The translations under genes and the position numbers were made by a program. Of a DNA stretch of 64,000 bases, positions 52,094 through 64,000 are shown piece by piece. Every line of letters starts with the position of its first letter. Position 1 is the stretch's first letter. The stretch covers positions 5,665,001 through 5,729,000 of the forward strand of contig CALZFC010000018.1 in assembly GCA_945643635.1 (NCBI GenBank), given 5' to 3'. This stretch comes from Allodiplogaster sudhausi (taxonomy: Eukaryota > Nematoda > Chromadorea > Rhabditida > Diplogasteridae). The notes below the pieces were generated by a model. It saw only the letters and a list, made by a program, of their open reading frames with translations, made no database searches and was not told where the DNA came from.

Positions 52094-54769
52094 ATGCTGC
52101 CGTTTCGGAAGCTCGTCGCTCTTCTGGTCATCCTCGCCGTTGACCTCATTCATCTCAACATCACTGACGCGGTGCGAAACTCATTCTGTTCTAATAATTT
52201 CTCAATTTAATTGTATTTCTTGTTTATCTTTAATCACAATTGTTCAATAATTATATTTAATCGATTAAAATTGTCAATCTTTAAGGTCGAGTGCAAACTA
52301 CGTCGTAAGGTGGTTTGTTAGCTTTAAAAACTTGCCGATGAGCTATAAAAAGATCGAAAACGTATTGCTGAAAGCTGGCAAATTTTTCTATCAATAAAAC
52401 TATATTAATTATTTTGGAGATAATATCTAGCGACATACTACATATGTATATAATAGAATAAATAGTGAATATAATACATATATTTAATTACGATTTTTCC
52501 CAAATTTAGAACATTTTGTGCTACAACTGGGAGATACTTAAAATACTCTTAAAAGAGGCCCCAACTCATTCCTTTGTTACAGCTGCCGAAGATTTTCAAA
52601 TGGAGAAAGAGGTAAACTTCCAATTATAAATTAAGCCGTTTGTGATATAAATATATGTATAAATAGATTGTATGAACTATAACATATTTAATATAATATA
52701 CGAACAACACCAGAACAACAACCACAACCACTACAACTTCGACTACCACCACGAAATCATCATAAGGAGGTTTCTTTGCTTTAAAAAAACATGTCTAATT
52801 GTTTCTCCAAAATTATGTCTCCTCTAACTAAGCTACCGCTGGGCACCCAATAATTTTCAAAGACTTTTTTTTCGTAACCTAGTACCGAAAGCCTGCCAAT
52901 TTTATATCAAGAAAAAAATTAATTATTTTGATGATATAATTTTTGTTGTTGTAGATATACATATGGTAAATAATGAATATAAAAAAATATATTTATTTAA
53001 TTTTTTCCCCATATTAATTGTAATTTTCATAAATTTAGAACATTTCGTGCTACAACTGGAAGACGTACATGAACCATTCGGTGTCCTGCGACGCACTCGT
53101 CGAGAACTTCCCGAACTGCACGTATTCTTTCCCGCCAAATCCACAGTGCATGCACATCATCCACGCGAACGGCTCGACCGAGGCGCAGTGCACGGCGGGC
53201 ACGGAGATTGGATGCCACAACTAGTGAATCATGGGGAAGAAGAAGAAGACCAAAAGTCAACTCTTGCATTGCTGTTTCTGAAGCCTCAAAGATACTATTG
53301 CTGTTGAAATGAATCAGTGGGGCGGGTGTAGATGCAGCATCTTTCCTACATGTATGTAGTATAAGTGAGAATCGAGAGGATACGGTAACACTATAAAAGG
53401 ACGACATCTTTCTTCAGGCTGGAAGAATAATCGCTTCTTGAATGTGACATGTGACTCCAACGACAAAAAGGTAAAATTTCAATTATAAATTATTTCGATG
53501 GGATTGGGATGAATCAATAACTTGAAAAGGTATTAACCGGCCTTTTTGTAATAAAATTTATATATAATTATGAAAAAATTATTTGATTTTTTTTTCAAAT
53601 TTACTCTCGCTTCAGCTCCACTACGCCAAGCACTTCAACCACGGCTGCAACGACAACGCCAAGGTATGTCAGCGGGGTGGGGGAATGAATCAATAACTTG
53701 AAAAATGAATAGAAAAAATAAACTATATCGTTGCGATAAAAGTTATATAAAATAAAGACAAATTATATGAAGTACTATTAATTTACTCGCTTTAGCACCA
53801 CAACGACAAGCACGCCAATCACAACTACATCGACTACGCCAAGGTATCTGTCGGTGATATGGTAGTACCTAATTAAGAACTAGAAAAATGTTTAGAAAAA
53901 AATATAAATTCTGTCTTTTGTGATAAATTTTATAAATGAAAGCAAACAATTATATAAAATATTCCTAATTTATTTGCTTTAGCTCCACTACGACAAGCAC
54001 TCCAACCACGACTACAACAACGACAAGGTACGTCTGCGGGATGAATCAATAACTAGAAAAATGAATAGAAAAAAAATACTATATCTTTGTGATAAAACTT
54101 ATATTAAATAAAGACAAATTATATGAACTATTCCTAATTTACTCGCTTTAGCACCACAACGACAAGCACGCCAACCACAACTACATCGACTACGCCAAGG
54201 TATTTCGGCGAGATTAATTAATAACTAGAAAATGTTTTTTTTAAGCTATATTCTGTCTTTTGTGAGAAAATTTATATAAACTTAAGAAAGATTTTGTTTG
54301 AGACTTCCATTTTTTTCGCGATGAGAGTGAAAAGAAAGGATTCTGACCCATCGTAAAGCGAGGGAAACTGGGATGAACATTAAGTCGAGATATAATTGAA
54401 ACACGATTTGCATATTGACACTATTTGCTGATATACAGCAAAGAAAATTTTTGTGAACTCTTAATATTCAATATTTAAACTTAAAAAAAATTAGTTCCAG
54501 TGCCGACCCGTCCTTTTCGACTGAGAGCAATTTTAATCACGCGGAGCGCTTGTTTAACCAGATGGTAATGAATTCTTAATTTTATGAATATACTTTTCCT
54601 AATTTTGCTAGTATTATTAACGAATTTGAACAGAAAGGACAAAAAAATGATTTGTCATTTCTTAAAGGTGGAATAATTGCAGGTCCAATTCACTTTCATC
54701 GCTGGCTCCGTTGTGATTGCTCTCGTTGCCACTCTCACTGGCATCGCCATCGTTTTCTACTTTCTTTGA
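52094..54769 (+). CDS. Gene 3: membrane-anchored family member with decayed inner modules
   Basis: Signal peptide 52094-52171 (LVALLVILAVDLIHL). A short exon 52286-52312 fuses a B start (VEC) to a D-like end. An E remnant (52509 on) is cut after CYNWE and joined to a G-like piece. The D exon near 52714 has lost 11 nt and is out of frame. E at 53039-53221 is well kept (NISCYNWKTYMNHSVSC) but lacks its donor, and F (near 53420) is short. Four Thr exons follow, then 54501-54564, then 54683-54769 encoding a membrane anchor (FIAGSVVIALVATLTG) and TGA. The ends look functional; the middle is probably skipped or dead. Confidence 0.55.
53616..54199 (+). repeat. Four tandem Thr-rich mini-exons in gene 3
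   Basis: Exons 53616-53663, 53796-53843, 53983-54027 and 54152-54199 (48, 48, 45, 48 nt; TTTTSTP-like, ending CCAAG or GACAAG before GTA). Each starts and ends in phase 2, and spacing is 169-187 bp, so copies can be added or lost without changing frame. They match the Thr exon of gene A at 29556-29603. Confidence 0.75.
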
Positions 54770-56493
54770 CCTTATCCCAGCGTTCGTTCATGATAAAATT
54801 GATCTTTTTTCATGAAGTGAACTGCAGAAAGGAATAAGGAAATAATTTTTAATAATAATGACAAATTTGAAAAGATTATGCTCGTTACCTATGTTGCATA
54901 TTTGACGTAAATATTTTGATTAGTTGCGTCCATTCAAAGGTAATTCAATGCGAAAAATACATTTGACTAACAAAAACAAAAACAAGCGGCTACCATGTAA
55001 AAGGAACTTCCCTCTCATTTCAAACAGCTTAACAGGCTGTGAGGGCGAAATATGCTTGACAACTCTGGCAGCTTAGTTTTGGCGGCGTCGCACGCAACTG
55101 ACTCTATTTGGGTTTCGGTCGGGGCAGTTTTTGTACTGAGTTTCTATGGTTTATAATCCCTTGGGTATATCGTAACATTTTGCTCCGTTGATTCTAAATA
55201 AGTTGCGTTCAATAGCCTCAAAGTTCACAGTGCGGGTCGAACAGACAAGGGTCTCTAGGACTGCTAATGATCGAGCGATATATCACTTCGAAATTATATA
55301 CTCTTCGTGTTAGCTTGACATCACAGCCATCTGAAGTGCTCGTTGCGCTTATAAAAGTTGCTCAGTACCCCTTTGCCATTCCGAACACCAAATCAGGGTC
55401 CTAACTTTCGGACCCTTAAAGGCACTTTTGGGAGCTAGAATTTGTCTTTGAACGTAGTGTTGAGCAAATTTGCATATTCCTTATTTGCATACATTTTTAT
55501 ATGTACATACATATATTCACCCCAAATCGCGATGTAGCAAATTGCGAATATATTTCTAGCAAATTTTCTATAACTTTTTCCAATTTTAATAAAAGTATGC
55601 GGAGGATGACGAATATTTAACTGCTTGAGTAGTAGCCGAATTGCTTAAGCAACGTGCGTACACGTATGGGAGCGACACATTTCACAAGGATGAAGGTGGC
55701 AGCTGACATCGTCTGATTGACTTTGGTTCTTATCCCTACGAAGTGCGAGTGTTGCAGCCCGTCAAGCTGTCCATTTATACAAGCAATATCAAGCGTTTCT
55801 ACGGGCATAGCTGTATTCAGTGCTACGACCGATGCTGACACGGACATCGAAAACGGTGGTGCACAGGCCATTGAATACAAGACGACAAGAAGTACATACT
55901 CAATGCCGAGCTCTAATGCTTCAATGCACGAGTTCATCAGTCGCCGCCCCTTTCCTTACCTTATCCATAATCTTTCTAATTTATTCCCCTCTTCTTTGCG
56001 TAAAACCTCTACGATTATCAGCCGTTGTAGTGCCCGATAAAATCGCCACGGCCCTTCTTCGTCTCGTTCAACGTCATTGTCTTATCTTTGCCTGCCTTAG
56101 GTCTGCTCAAACGTGCCTCCTAACTTATTGATAATGTGGATGAGAGCAGACTTGGAAATTTTTTACTATCGCAAAATTCTTCCTTTTTTCTTGCCCATTA
56201 ATTTACATATTACTTGAAAGCGCAGTAGGCGAAAGCGTAATACTCGAACGAGTAATTCTACCGCATCACGAAGGTCTGAATGAAAAAGATACACTCGCTA
56301 GCCGCGACTGAAAATTGGAGATCAAACATGATTGTTGGCTATATCTTCCAATATTCTTCGGTGCAAAACTGAAATAATATTTGTTAAATGCAATTATACA
56401 ACTTTTTTCTTGTCTTTAGTTGCAAGATGTATTTTTCTCTCTTTACGGAATCACATAAAGGAACATTCTTTAAAGGAAAATTTTTTATCTCAT
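54770..56493. other. No gene assigned; one hydrophobic minus-strand frame
   Basis: A 106-codon frame at 55937-55617 (minus) has a hydrophobic stretch (GIEYVLLVVLYSMA) but no recognised domain, splice partners or family tie. The rest is AT-rich without coding signal. Confidence 0.4.
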
Positions 56494-58442
56494 TTAAGAA
56501 TTGAGAACTGAATTGAATTCGAAGTACTGAAGCGCAATGACTGCCAGAGAAACCAGAACGGCGATCGTGAAGAAGGCCACGCCGACCCAAAAGATTTATC
56601 TCAATTGCGCTTCTGTGATTTTAGAAACAGATAAACAAAAGGAGTATGCTTTATTCTCATTCTGCTCGATTTCGAAGCAGGCTTCTTGATGATCATCCGG
56701 TTTATGCAGCAAGACCATTTTATTCTCATTTATGAACGGAGAAGCTTTCCGATATTGAAGCAGAGAATTGCAAAGGCTGCTAGAGAAGTGAGCACGGCGA
56801 ATGAGAAGAAGGCCACGCCGACCCAGAACAACTGAACAGGGAATTTTCGTTTAGTAAAATTTGAAATCTATTTTATCACACAAGTAAAAATAGATTTCTT
56901 ATTAGCTATATTAAATAATAAAAATTGTCTTAAAATATAATTTAATTGATTGCACTTACTGGCAAAGTATAGATGGGTTTCAAATACGGCAGGGGCTCTT
57001 GAGGAAAAGACGGACTAAAAACATAAACAGTGAATTTTCATTGAAAGTGTTTTATCATTCGATTCTCTTTTGCGCTTCTGTAATTTCACAAACAGACATC
57101 TCGTTTCAAAAGCAGTTATTTTTTTTAAAAATAATTTTACATAATGAAAATGACTTCTCAACTTACTTCTCGGAGATTGTAGAATCAGTGCTCAATGTTG
57201 GCGAACTGTAATTTCGTTTTTGTAATTGTTTTATTTTTCATTTCTTAAAATAGCTTGGGCTTTGAAAGTTGTATGCATTCATGACATAATTTATTCCGCC
57301 TTGAAGAAATAAATAAAATCTGCCAAGACTTCCCAACATGGTAGTGGAAGTCGTCATTGGCTCATTGTCAGTGGTGGTGTTTGTTGTACTGGCCGAAGCC
57401 GTTGGCTGGCTGCAATGTATGCACCTGTTATAGAGACCAGAAAGACCATTCCTCTAAATCACCAACGTGGTGGTGGAAGTAGTCGTAGGCGGTTCTGTAG
57501 TGGGCGGCACCGGCGTATTTATGTAGCCGAAAAACTACAAAGTATTTTATGTTGTTATATTTGTTTATTTAATATATATTTTTAATGCCGAAATGTTTCC
57601 AATGTTATTACCACAAGAAGCGCGTTTGAAATGAATCTAAAATTAATTTTCTTGAAACCTACATCCGCCTTGATGTCGCCGCTCGCATTCACTCGCATCT
57701 CCTCGCGAAGAGCGTATTCAATTCTTGCCTTGATGTTACAAAAGTTCAATTCTTGCCTTGATGTCACAAAAGTTCAATTCTTGCCTTGATGTCACAAAAG
57801 TTCAATTCTTGCCTTGATGTCACAAAAGTTCAAATTCTTGCCTTGATGTCACTGAAGTCGCGAACTTTGAGATAAACGTCATGAATTCCTGCTCCATTGT
57901 TACAGCGGGCGTGGTCGAATTTTCGATTTTTCCACCCTTAAATAAAGAATCTCGCATGCAGTTTATGTGTTTACCCTATGAATAGTTTAAAAACCGGTTT
58001 ATAAAATATAAATAAATGTTTCTATTTCGATATTTGGAATGCTAAAAGCGCAGCTGACAGATCCAGCATCCACGCTCGACTCCGTGCTCAATGCGTTGCG
58101 CAATGCTGCCATCGGTTCGTGCACGCAAGAAATGTCTACCGACGAATCTCGGTGCTCGATGCAGCGCTTCTCATATTCCGCCCTCCAGTCCTTGCACTCG
58201 CTCTAAAAAATGACTTCGAAAAGAGAATACCAAAATTAGACTTCTTGCATCGTTCTAACAACTTCAACAGCTTTGCAGAATAAAAAAAGTACAATTATGT
58301 TAGATAAACTCACCGTGGGAAGTAATTTACCACCAAATTCTTCGTAAAAGCTAGCGTTATGACAGTAGTCAATAGAAGTGCCGACAGGAAAGTGGAGGAA
58401 TGCAAGGATGGCCAGCGCCACCATATTCCGAAACAGAAGCAT
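56494..58442 (-). pseudogene. Gene 4: divergent family member, broken
   Basis: Signal peptide exon 58442-58314 (MVALAILAFLHFPVG). B exon 58202-58059 (SECKDWRAEYEKRC) contains a frameshift: the expected GCWI end reads in another frame. C exon (about 57952-57680) keeps WKNRKFDHARC but has lost two Cys and carries a 28-bp repeat array with stops. Thr-rich exons lie near 57530-57475 and 57420-57350. A membrane exon 56831-56730 (VGVAFFSFAVLTSLAAFAIL) ends in TAA and has a second, diverged copy at about 56590-56494. The layout matches gene 5. Confidence 0.65.
57722..57850. repeat. 28-bp minisatellite inside the gene 4 C exon
   Basis: Unit TTCTTGCCTTGATGTCACAA... repeats with starts near 57722, 57750, 57778, 57806 and 57835. 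The unit length is not a multiple of three and each added copy brings a TGA on the minus strand. Confidence 0.85.
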
Positions 58443-59426
58443 GAGCCACGCGGAGAAAAGAGCGAGGCAACCACGCGCCGGCTAGGAAACAGCAGGAAGT
58501 GACTCTGATAACTGATTGTGAGGGGAGCCATGAAATTAATGAACTTCAAGAACTTATTAGATATTTGTAAATTTTGAACTTGCTTCACTTATACATAGTC
58601 AATGTTGCACTTGAACAATTGTTTTCATACCCTCTGTGAATCGTTAAAAAAACAACAATTATAATGCAAAGAACACATTGAATTAACAAAAACGAAAGAA
58701 ATAAGAAAGATCCGGGAAACGGTAAGGAAAGGGGCGTCGCCTGACTAGTAGATGAACTCGTCCACACATTAGACCTCGGCATCGATGAAATGGTTTGATT
58801 GTCAGACATCTTCGCATCCAACACTCAAGTTGACTGATCAACCATTATTGTCGCGGTGCAAGGCGAAACAGTATTGTTTTTCAGTGAAATTGTTTGAAAT
58901 GTCAAACAACTTTTTTGTGTCCCTTCAAGTGTCCGATAATGGTGACTATTGCGCAATAATTTGGCTGCGATCGCTATGTAGTTGTACGAAATCACGTAAA
59001 AACAGGTCTTATTCTCAATTAAGAAACGAAAAGTGCAAAAAGACATGAACTGTTGTTGAGTGTTGTGATAGACGAAGTAGCCAATGCCCTTATATACTTA
59101 TGAAGAAGCGCGAAACTCACATAGTTGAGTACTCAAGTACAACCTCAAATATATGCATTCGTTGTATGGTGTAGATAGAATGATCAGAGGGTATAATGGC
59201 ATCCTGACGTGGAATCGATAGAGAGGACCTGTTGGTTTTTGTTACGTGCATTATTTCAGATAACCTGAAAAGTGTACAAAAAAAACAGCATTTGGCGCAC
59301 GTTTTCGAATTCATATTGACAATGAAGAAGTTGAAATAATTTCATTGTTCCCCTCAGCTATCCGAATCACTTCCTGCTGTTTCCTGGCCGTCGCGTGGTT
59401 GCCTCGCTCACCTCTCCGATTGGCTC
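58443..59426. promoter_or_regulatory. Divergent intergenic region of genes 4 and 5
   Basis: Each side begins with the same leader: for gene 4 (minus) CACTTCCTGCTGTTTCCT then GCCGGCGCGTGGTTGCCTC ending near 58463; for gene 5 (plus) the same first block at 59368-59385 then GCCGTCGCGTGGTTGCCTC to about 59406. Frames in the centre have no recognised product. Confidence 0.5.
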
Positions 59427-60999
59427 ATGCTTCTGCTTTGGAAGTTCGTGGCTCTTGCCATACTTGCATTCCTCTACTTTCCTATCTGTGCTTCTAATGA
59501 GTACTGTGATGACAATTTCTTTTTTGACAAATGGTTTGCGAAAAAGGTTAGGTTATCTAACATAATGATATTGATTATTATTCTACTATTTTTTTTAATG
59601 ATGTCTAAAAAGCTATGAAATTGGCTTAATTTTGGCATTCTCTCCTTCCCATATGTGATGTTATCGTAGAAGAACTGCAAGGACTGGAGGGAGACTAATG
59701 ACAAATACTGTATCGGGCTCCATTATTCCACCTTTGACTTGTCTTGCGTGCACAAACTGAATGCGGGTGGAGCTCTTAAGCAATACATGAATGCCGGATT
59801 CGAGTATGGATGCTCGATCTGTAAGCAGCACTTATGTACATATATTTTAAACTGATTTAAAAAAATACTATATCCAGAATATTACAAAAATTTTCAGGTA
59901 CACTATTAGCCAAATTCTTTATTTAAGGGTGGAAAAATGGAAAATTCGACCGCGTACGCTGTAATTGTTATGTCGAAGAGCATGATTGCGGTGTCTACAT
60001 TCGTGGCTTTAGCGACATCAACGCAAGAATTGAATACGCGCTTCGCGAGGAGATGCGAGAGAAACCGAGCAGCGACAAGAAGATGGGCTTCCCGGATGTA
60101 GGTTAAGCGAAGTGTACTTACAGTAAAATTTATAGTAAATAAATAAATATAATAACGCAAAATATTTCGTAGTTTCTCAACCTACTGAAGCCGCTGCCGA
60201 CCATCACAGAATCGCCTACTGCCACCACCGAAGAGTGCGATATATGCTAAAAAAAAATTTGTGTTATTTTCGTTTTACGTAAACACGTTAAAAACCGCCA
60301 GTTTTCCCCACGATCAAACCCACGCGCTTTCACTCCTGTGAAGGCTTGGTCCGCAGAGTGAAAGTACGCTAGAGAAATGTCTTAACAAAAATCTGGATAT
60401 ACCGGTATTACTTTAGGACAACGACGCAGCCTTCAACCAGTGCGACTACCCGTCTGTCGTCCTCCCCTGGTTAGTAGATAGCCTCAAAATGAATTAAATA
60501 ATAAAAATAAAATTAAAGCGACCAAGGGTATTAAGGTAACCTTTCATTCAGCCTCGCCAACGACAGATTCGGCCACAACTTCGAAGTCTGCTGCTCATTC
60601 AAATCTAATTTTTTTCTTTTCCGCCAGGCGTTTCTCAATCAACAAAACAAACCAGATCTGATGATGTATAAACTTAATGGCATTTGCTGAATATTGAACA
60701 CAGAATGCTTAGGCCGGAGAGCGTGGAGACTTCGCGCGCGACAATTCCGGCCGAGCAACCACCTGAAGACGATGACGAATTGTAAATAAATTGTATTTAT
60801 TAGGATAATTACAAGTCTTCGTATTCGTCCTTTCTTCAATTTTATCAATATACATACATATGTATATTCAGATAAATCATTCAAAAAGGTTTCATCTTGG
60901 AGGTCACCTGGAGCATGGGCCGCAATCTACTTCTCGGTCCTCTTCACCGGACTTTTCATCGGAGCAATCACTTTCCTGGTCATTTTGTATATTCTATAA
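59427..60999 (+). CDS. Gene 5: single B-C module protein, membrane-anchored or acidic-tailed
   Basis: Signal peptide 59427-59546 (FVALAILAFLYFPICA, then EYC). B 59670-59820 (NCKDWRETNDKYC ... YGCSI). C 59928-60097 (FDRVRCNCYVEEHDC plus helical tail). G/Thr exon from 60173, read to a TAA at 60250 or spliced at GA|GTGCGA. Thr exon 60417-60469. From there two ends are possible: 60552 on plus 60704-60772 gives an acidic tail (LRPESVETS ... PPEDDDEL) with TAA; or 60872-60999, in phase with 60469, gives a membrane anchor (YFSVLFTGLFIGAITFLVIL). Three alternative C termini are thus predicted. B-C repeats gene A modules 1 and 2. Confidence 0.65.
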
Positions 61000-61051
61000 A
61001 TTTTGTCGGAAGGATGCGTCCACTTGTTGAAAAAAGAGCGATGGTAATTAA

Positions 61052-62727
61052 GACAGCATGTCTGTAACCTTTGAGCACGACCTGCCCTGGGGAATTTTTT
61101 TCGATTTTGTTTATGAAAATTGGCTCACCTATACAACTCGACGTCCTCTACAACATACCGTACATTTCAATTTTTTTCAGAAAAATTCCGTTCGAGAAAC
61201 AGTACAGTATCCTTCAAAATATGATGAACCATAACTCGGCTAATTTTCCGAATTTGACGAAAACAAAGATACCGTTCGATAGCCCTTTGGACGCACTTCA
61301 ATTTTTATCATGTAAAATTTTCTTTAAAAAATCCATTTTCGACCCAAAACACAGCCCTGAACATTTTTATGACCTCCTTCAAATTTTTGTTCATTTTTGG
61401 AAAGTGTACCCTGCAGTTTTTTGATATGTTGTAGCGCGTGAAATTTGCTACAAGAATTTGTTTCCTTCAAAAAAATCCTGGTTGGCACACCTTGCGAAAA
61501 ATGCAAGCGAGTCAATCAAAATGGCGCATTTTCGGTCGCCGAGACACAGTGCAAGCGCATTCATCGATCCATAACTACGCTCAATCTTAATATAACAAAA
61601 TCGTAAGTATATTATCTAAGAGCTCTCATGGAGATCTTCAAATGTTACATACACACTTTTATTGAAAAATTTGGATTTATATGGGAAATTTCGTTCTGTA
61701 TAATAATATGGCTTAAAAAACTACTTCAGAAACATTTAAACATGCCCAATCATACATCATAAGAAAGAGGATGAAATTTTGTACAAGAAGAACCCCTTTA
61801 AATGAAATTCCATGCGTACGATCCTTTGTTATAAGCCATAAGAGTAGGGCCAGTAGCGTCACTGTCATTTCGCCCAAGTATTCATAGTTTAGTTTATTCG
61901 AATTGGAATATTCCATACCTTTTTTTACACCTTTTCCTTGAGGCGTTGTAATCCTAATCTTATGGCTTATAACAAAGGATCGTACGCATGGAATTTCATT
62001 TAAAGGGGTTCATCTTCTACAAAATTTCATCCTCTTTCTTATGATGTATGATTGGGCATGTGGAAATGTTTCTGAAGTAGTTTTTTAAGATATCTTATTA
62101 TACAGAACGAAATTTACCATATAAATCCAAACTTTTCAATAAAAGTGTGTATGTAACATTTGAAGATCTCCATGAGAGCTCTTAGATGATATACTTACGA
62201 TTTTGTAATATTAAGATTGAGCGTAGTTATGGATCGATGAATGCGCTTGCACTGTGTCTCGGCGACCGAAAATGCGCCATTTTTCGCAAAGTGTGCCAAC
62301 AAGGATTTTTTTGAAGGAAACAAATTCTTGGAGCAAATTTCACGCGCTACAACATATCAAAAAACTGCAGGGTATACTTTCCAAAAATGAACAAAAATTT
62401 GCCAAAAAGTGGTCATAAAAATGTTCAGGGCCGTGTTTTGGGTCGAAAATGGATTTATTTTAGAAAATTGAAGTGCGTCCAAAGGGCTATCGAACGGTGT
62501 CTTTGTTTTCGTCAAATTCGGAAAATTAGCCGAGTTATGGTTCATCGTATTTTGAAGGGTACTGTACTGTTTCTCGAACGGAATTTTTCTGAAAAAAATT
62601 AAAATGCACGTATGTTGTAGAGGACGTCGAGTTGTATAGGTGAGCCAATTTTCATAAACGAAATCGAAACAAATTCCCCAGGGCAGCACCCAATACTGCC
62701 GTGCTCGAGTCTTATGGAGAGGCTGTC
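61052..62727. mobile_element. TTAA-type palindromic element, 1.7 kb, second copy
   Basis: TTAA at 61048-61051 and 62728-62731. The right end reads inward GACAGCCTCTCCATAAGACT; the left end is a diverged version. The arms meet near 61890. Internal blocks (for example AGAGCTCT(C/T)A(T/G)GGAGATCTTC) are shared with 37288-38981. Confidence 0.85.
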
Positions 62728-62731
62728 TTAA

Positions 62732-64000
62732 TAGAGATTCTTTGACGCTTAGTGAATAAATATTTAGTAAATACCATCTTTTCTCTGTAAATGTGATTCA
62801 TACAGCTTTCTTAAAGAATAAAAGACTATTATCAGATCGCATAGTCCATATTTAAAATTGTGCCTCAGAAAATCAGTCCATATTTGTCACGAACATTTCT
62901 TCCATTTGCATTCAATCCACTTCATTTGATTACAGCGTTCATAATATGGGAAATTTTGATGGATTCAGCCAAGATTAATACATAGCATTGAATTTTGAAA
63001 CTCCATTCATTTTTCGAAATTGCACGCAATGGGATTAGCGAAAATAGAAAAAGCCCACGCTTGTCGGGGGATCAGAGGAGAAATTTCTTACGTTCCGTGA
63101 TATCTTCGCCAAGATATCACGGAAAGTAAGAATTTTTTTTTGTTCGAGAATTCGTGATACCACTAATGCAAAATTTTTCATTAGTGATTAAATGGTTCGA
63201 CATTTCCAAAAATCATTTTCTGCGACACTTTATTTGAAGGCAGACGGTGAGGGCAGAGAGAGCGAGAGTGTGTGTGTGCTTGGGGAGGGATGATTCAGGG
63301 ATTGTACTAGATGGGGAGGTTCTTGCGGCGGACCATGTCGACGTCCTGGAACCACTCGCAGCGGAACTGCTTGTCGGCGCCGTCCGGGGTGCTGGTTCAC
63401 TCGGTTGTGATGTGGTCGTTGTTAGTGTCCTCCTGCAAATTATTTTAAATTGTGCAAATTTTTAGGTAGTTAGAAATTGTACTTGCATAATTCAACTTAA
63501 AACAATCTGCTGTACCCGCCCATAGGCGACGGAGACAGGAATTCACGCCTTTTTGGCTGAACGCGTGGAATCCGATATTGAAGAATCTACATTTAGGATT
63601 TTCTGAAGTGTAATAAGTATGTTGCATCGTGGTAAAAGTCAGCAATAACACATTTTAGGCCACCGTATTGCACAATTTTTTTGAGACTGTTTAATTGGCC
63701 AAAATAATATTTAATTTTGTTTCCAAACAATGAAGAAATTTAGCGATCATGCAAGTGCAAGAATTTTCCTCGGATAGCTCGTCAAGTTCATTCAGCGTCA
63801 TTCGCTATTTCAAGGGGTATTCGCTACGAATTTAATTGTTATTTTCATACATGCAAACATACATATGTACGCAAGACGATCATCGAAAATTTTCTGAAAC
63901 CAAATATTTAAAAGAAAATTAAATTTTTTTTTTGCAAAAATCTATGTTCTTTTCAAGTTCACTTATATGTAAGTTTATAATTTCATGGATCTGAGAGTGT
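62732..64000. other. Right end: hairpin and a possible Ser/Thr/Pro exon
   Basis: At about 63085-63132 an inverted repeat (TTCTTACGTTCCGTGATATC and its inverse, 4-nt loop) could form a long hairpin. On the minus strand about 63434-63300, after a TTTGCAG acceptor, a frame rich in Thr/Ser/Pro (TTTTSQPSEPAPRTAP) could be a linker exon of another family member extending left or off the window. Otherwise nothing recognised. Confidence 0.35.

Noticed and set aside
55617..55937. Minus-strand hydrophobic frame as a receptor gene
   Set aside because: Only 106 codons, no partner exons and no recognisable receptor signature.

Overview
The window is animal nuclear DNA: spliced genes with small exons (24 to 230 bp), AT-rich introns, dense GA/CT and TA microsatellites, and many transposable elements, including a BEL/Pao retroelement with an envelope-type gene. 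Short introns ending in TTTAG, TTTCAG or TTTAAG and tandem secreted Cys-rich families with Thr-rich linkers suggest a nematode or another ecdysozoan. This is a tentative call, because no ribosomal, tRNA or housekeeping gene is present to settle it.

The window is dominated by one expanding family of secreted or membrane-anchored modular proteins. I rebuilt two large members exon by exon, checking that splice phases agree. Gene A (+, 2502-34581, 38 exons) has a signal peptide, two B-C Cys modules, five E-F Cys modules separated by Thr-rich linkers, and an unrecognised C-terminal domain; it carries one +1 frameshift near 31455. Gene 2 (+, 39668-50675, 28 exons, 1,011 codons) has the same plan with four E-F modules, two of them from a near-identical 1,332-bp tandem duplication, and stays in frame to its stop. 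Relatives follow: a decayed copy at 35.4-37.2 kb, gene 3 (+, 52.1-54.8 kb, membrane-anchored, decayed inside), and a divergent pair, gene 4 (-, broken) and gene 5 (+), at 56.5-61.0 kb. All five signal-peptide exons are preceded by the same short GC-rich leader motif.

Mobile DNA has landed mostly in the introns of these genes. An 8.0-kb element with about 1-kb inverted repeats, flanked by TTAA, sits in gene A intron 1 exactly at the 3' splice site. It carries an intact 12-exon gene for a 1,210-residue DDE-like protein with a C2H2 finger, plus an EGF-transmembrane fragment. A 9.7-kb BEL/Pao insertion (14886-24560) lies in a later gene A intron; its gag-pol is broken, and its right end is a truncated second copy sharing an LTR. 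A 1.4-kb Tc1/mariner-like fold-back element sits 3 nt inside a splice donor of gene A, and the matching site in gene 2 is empty. Two further TTAA-flanked palindromes (37288-38981, 61052-62727), a gag-only LTR element with a nested GC-rich MITE in gene 2, and a MITE family in the gene A linker introns complete the set. A Merlin/ISXO2-like transposase runs off the left edge.
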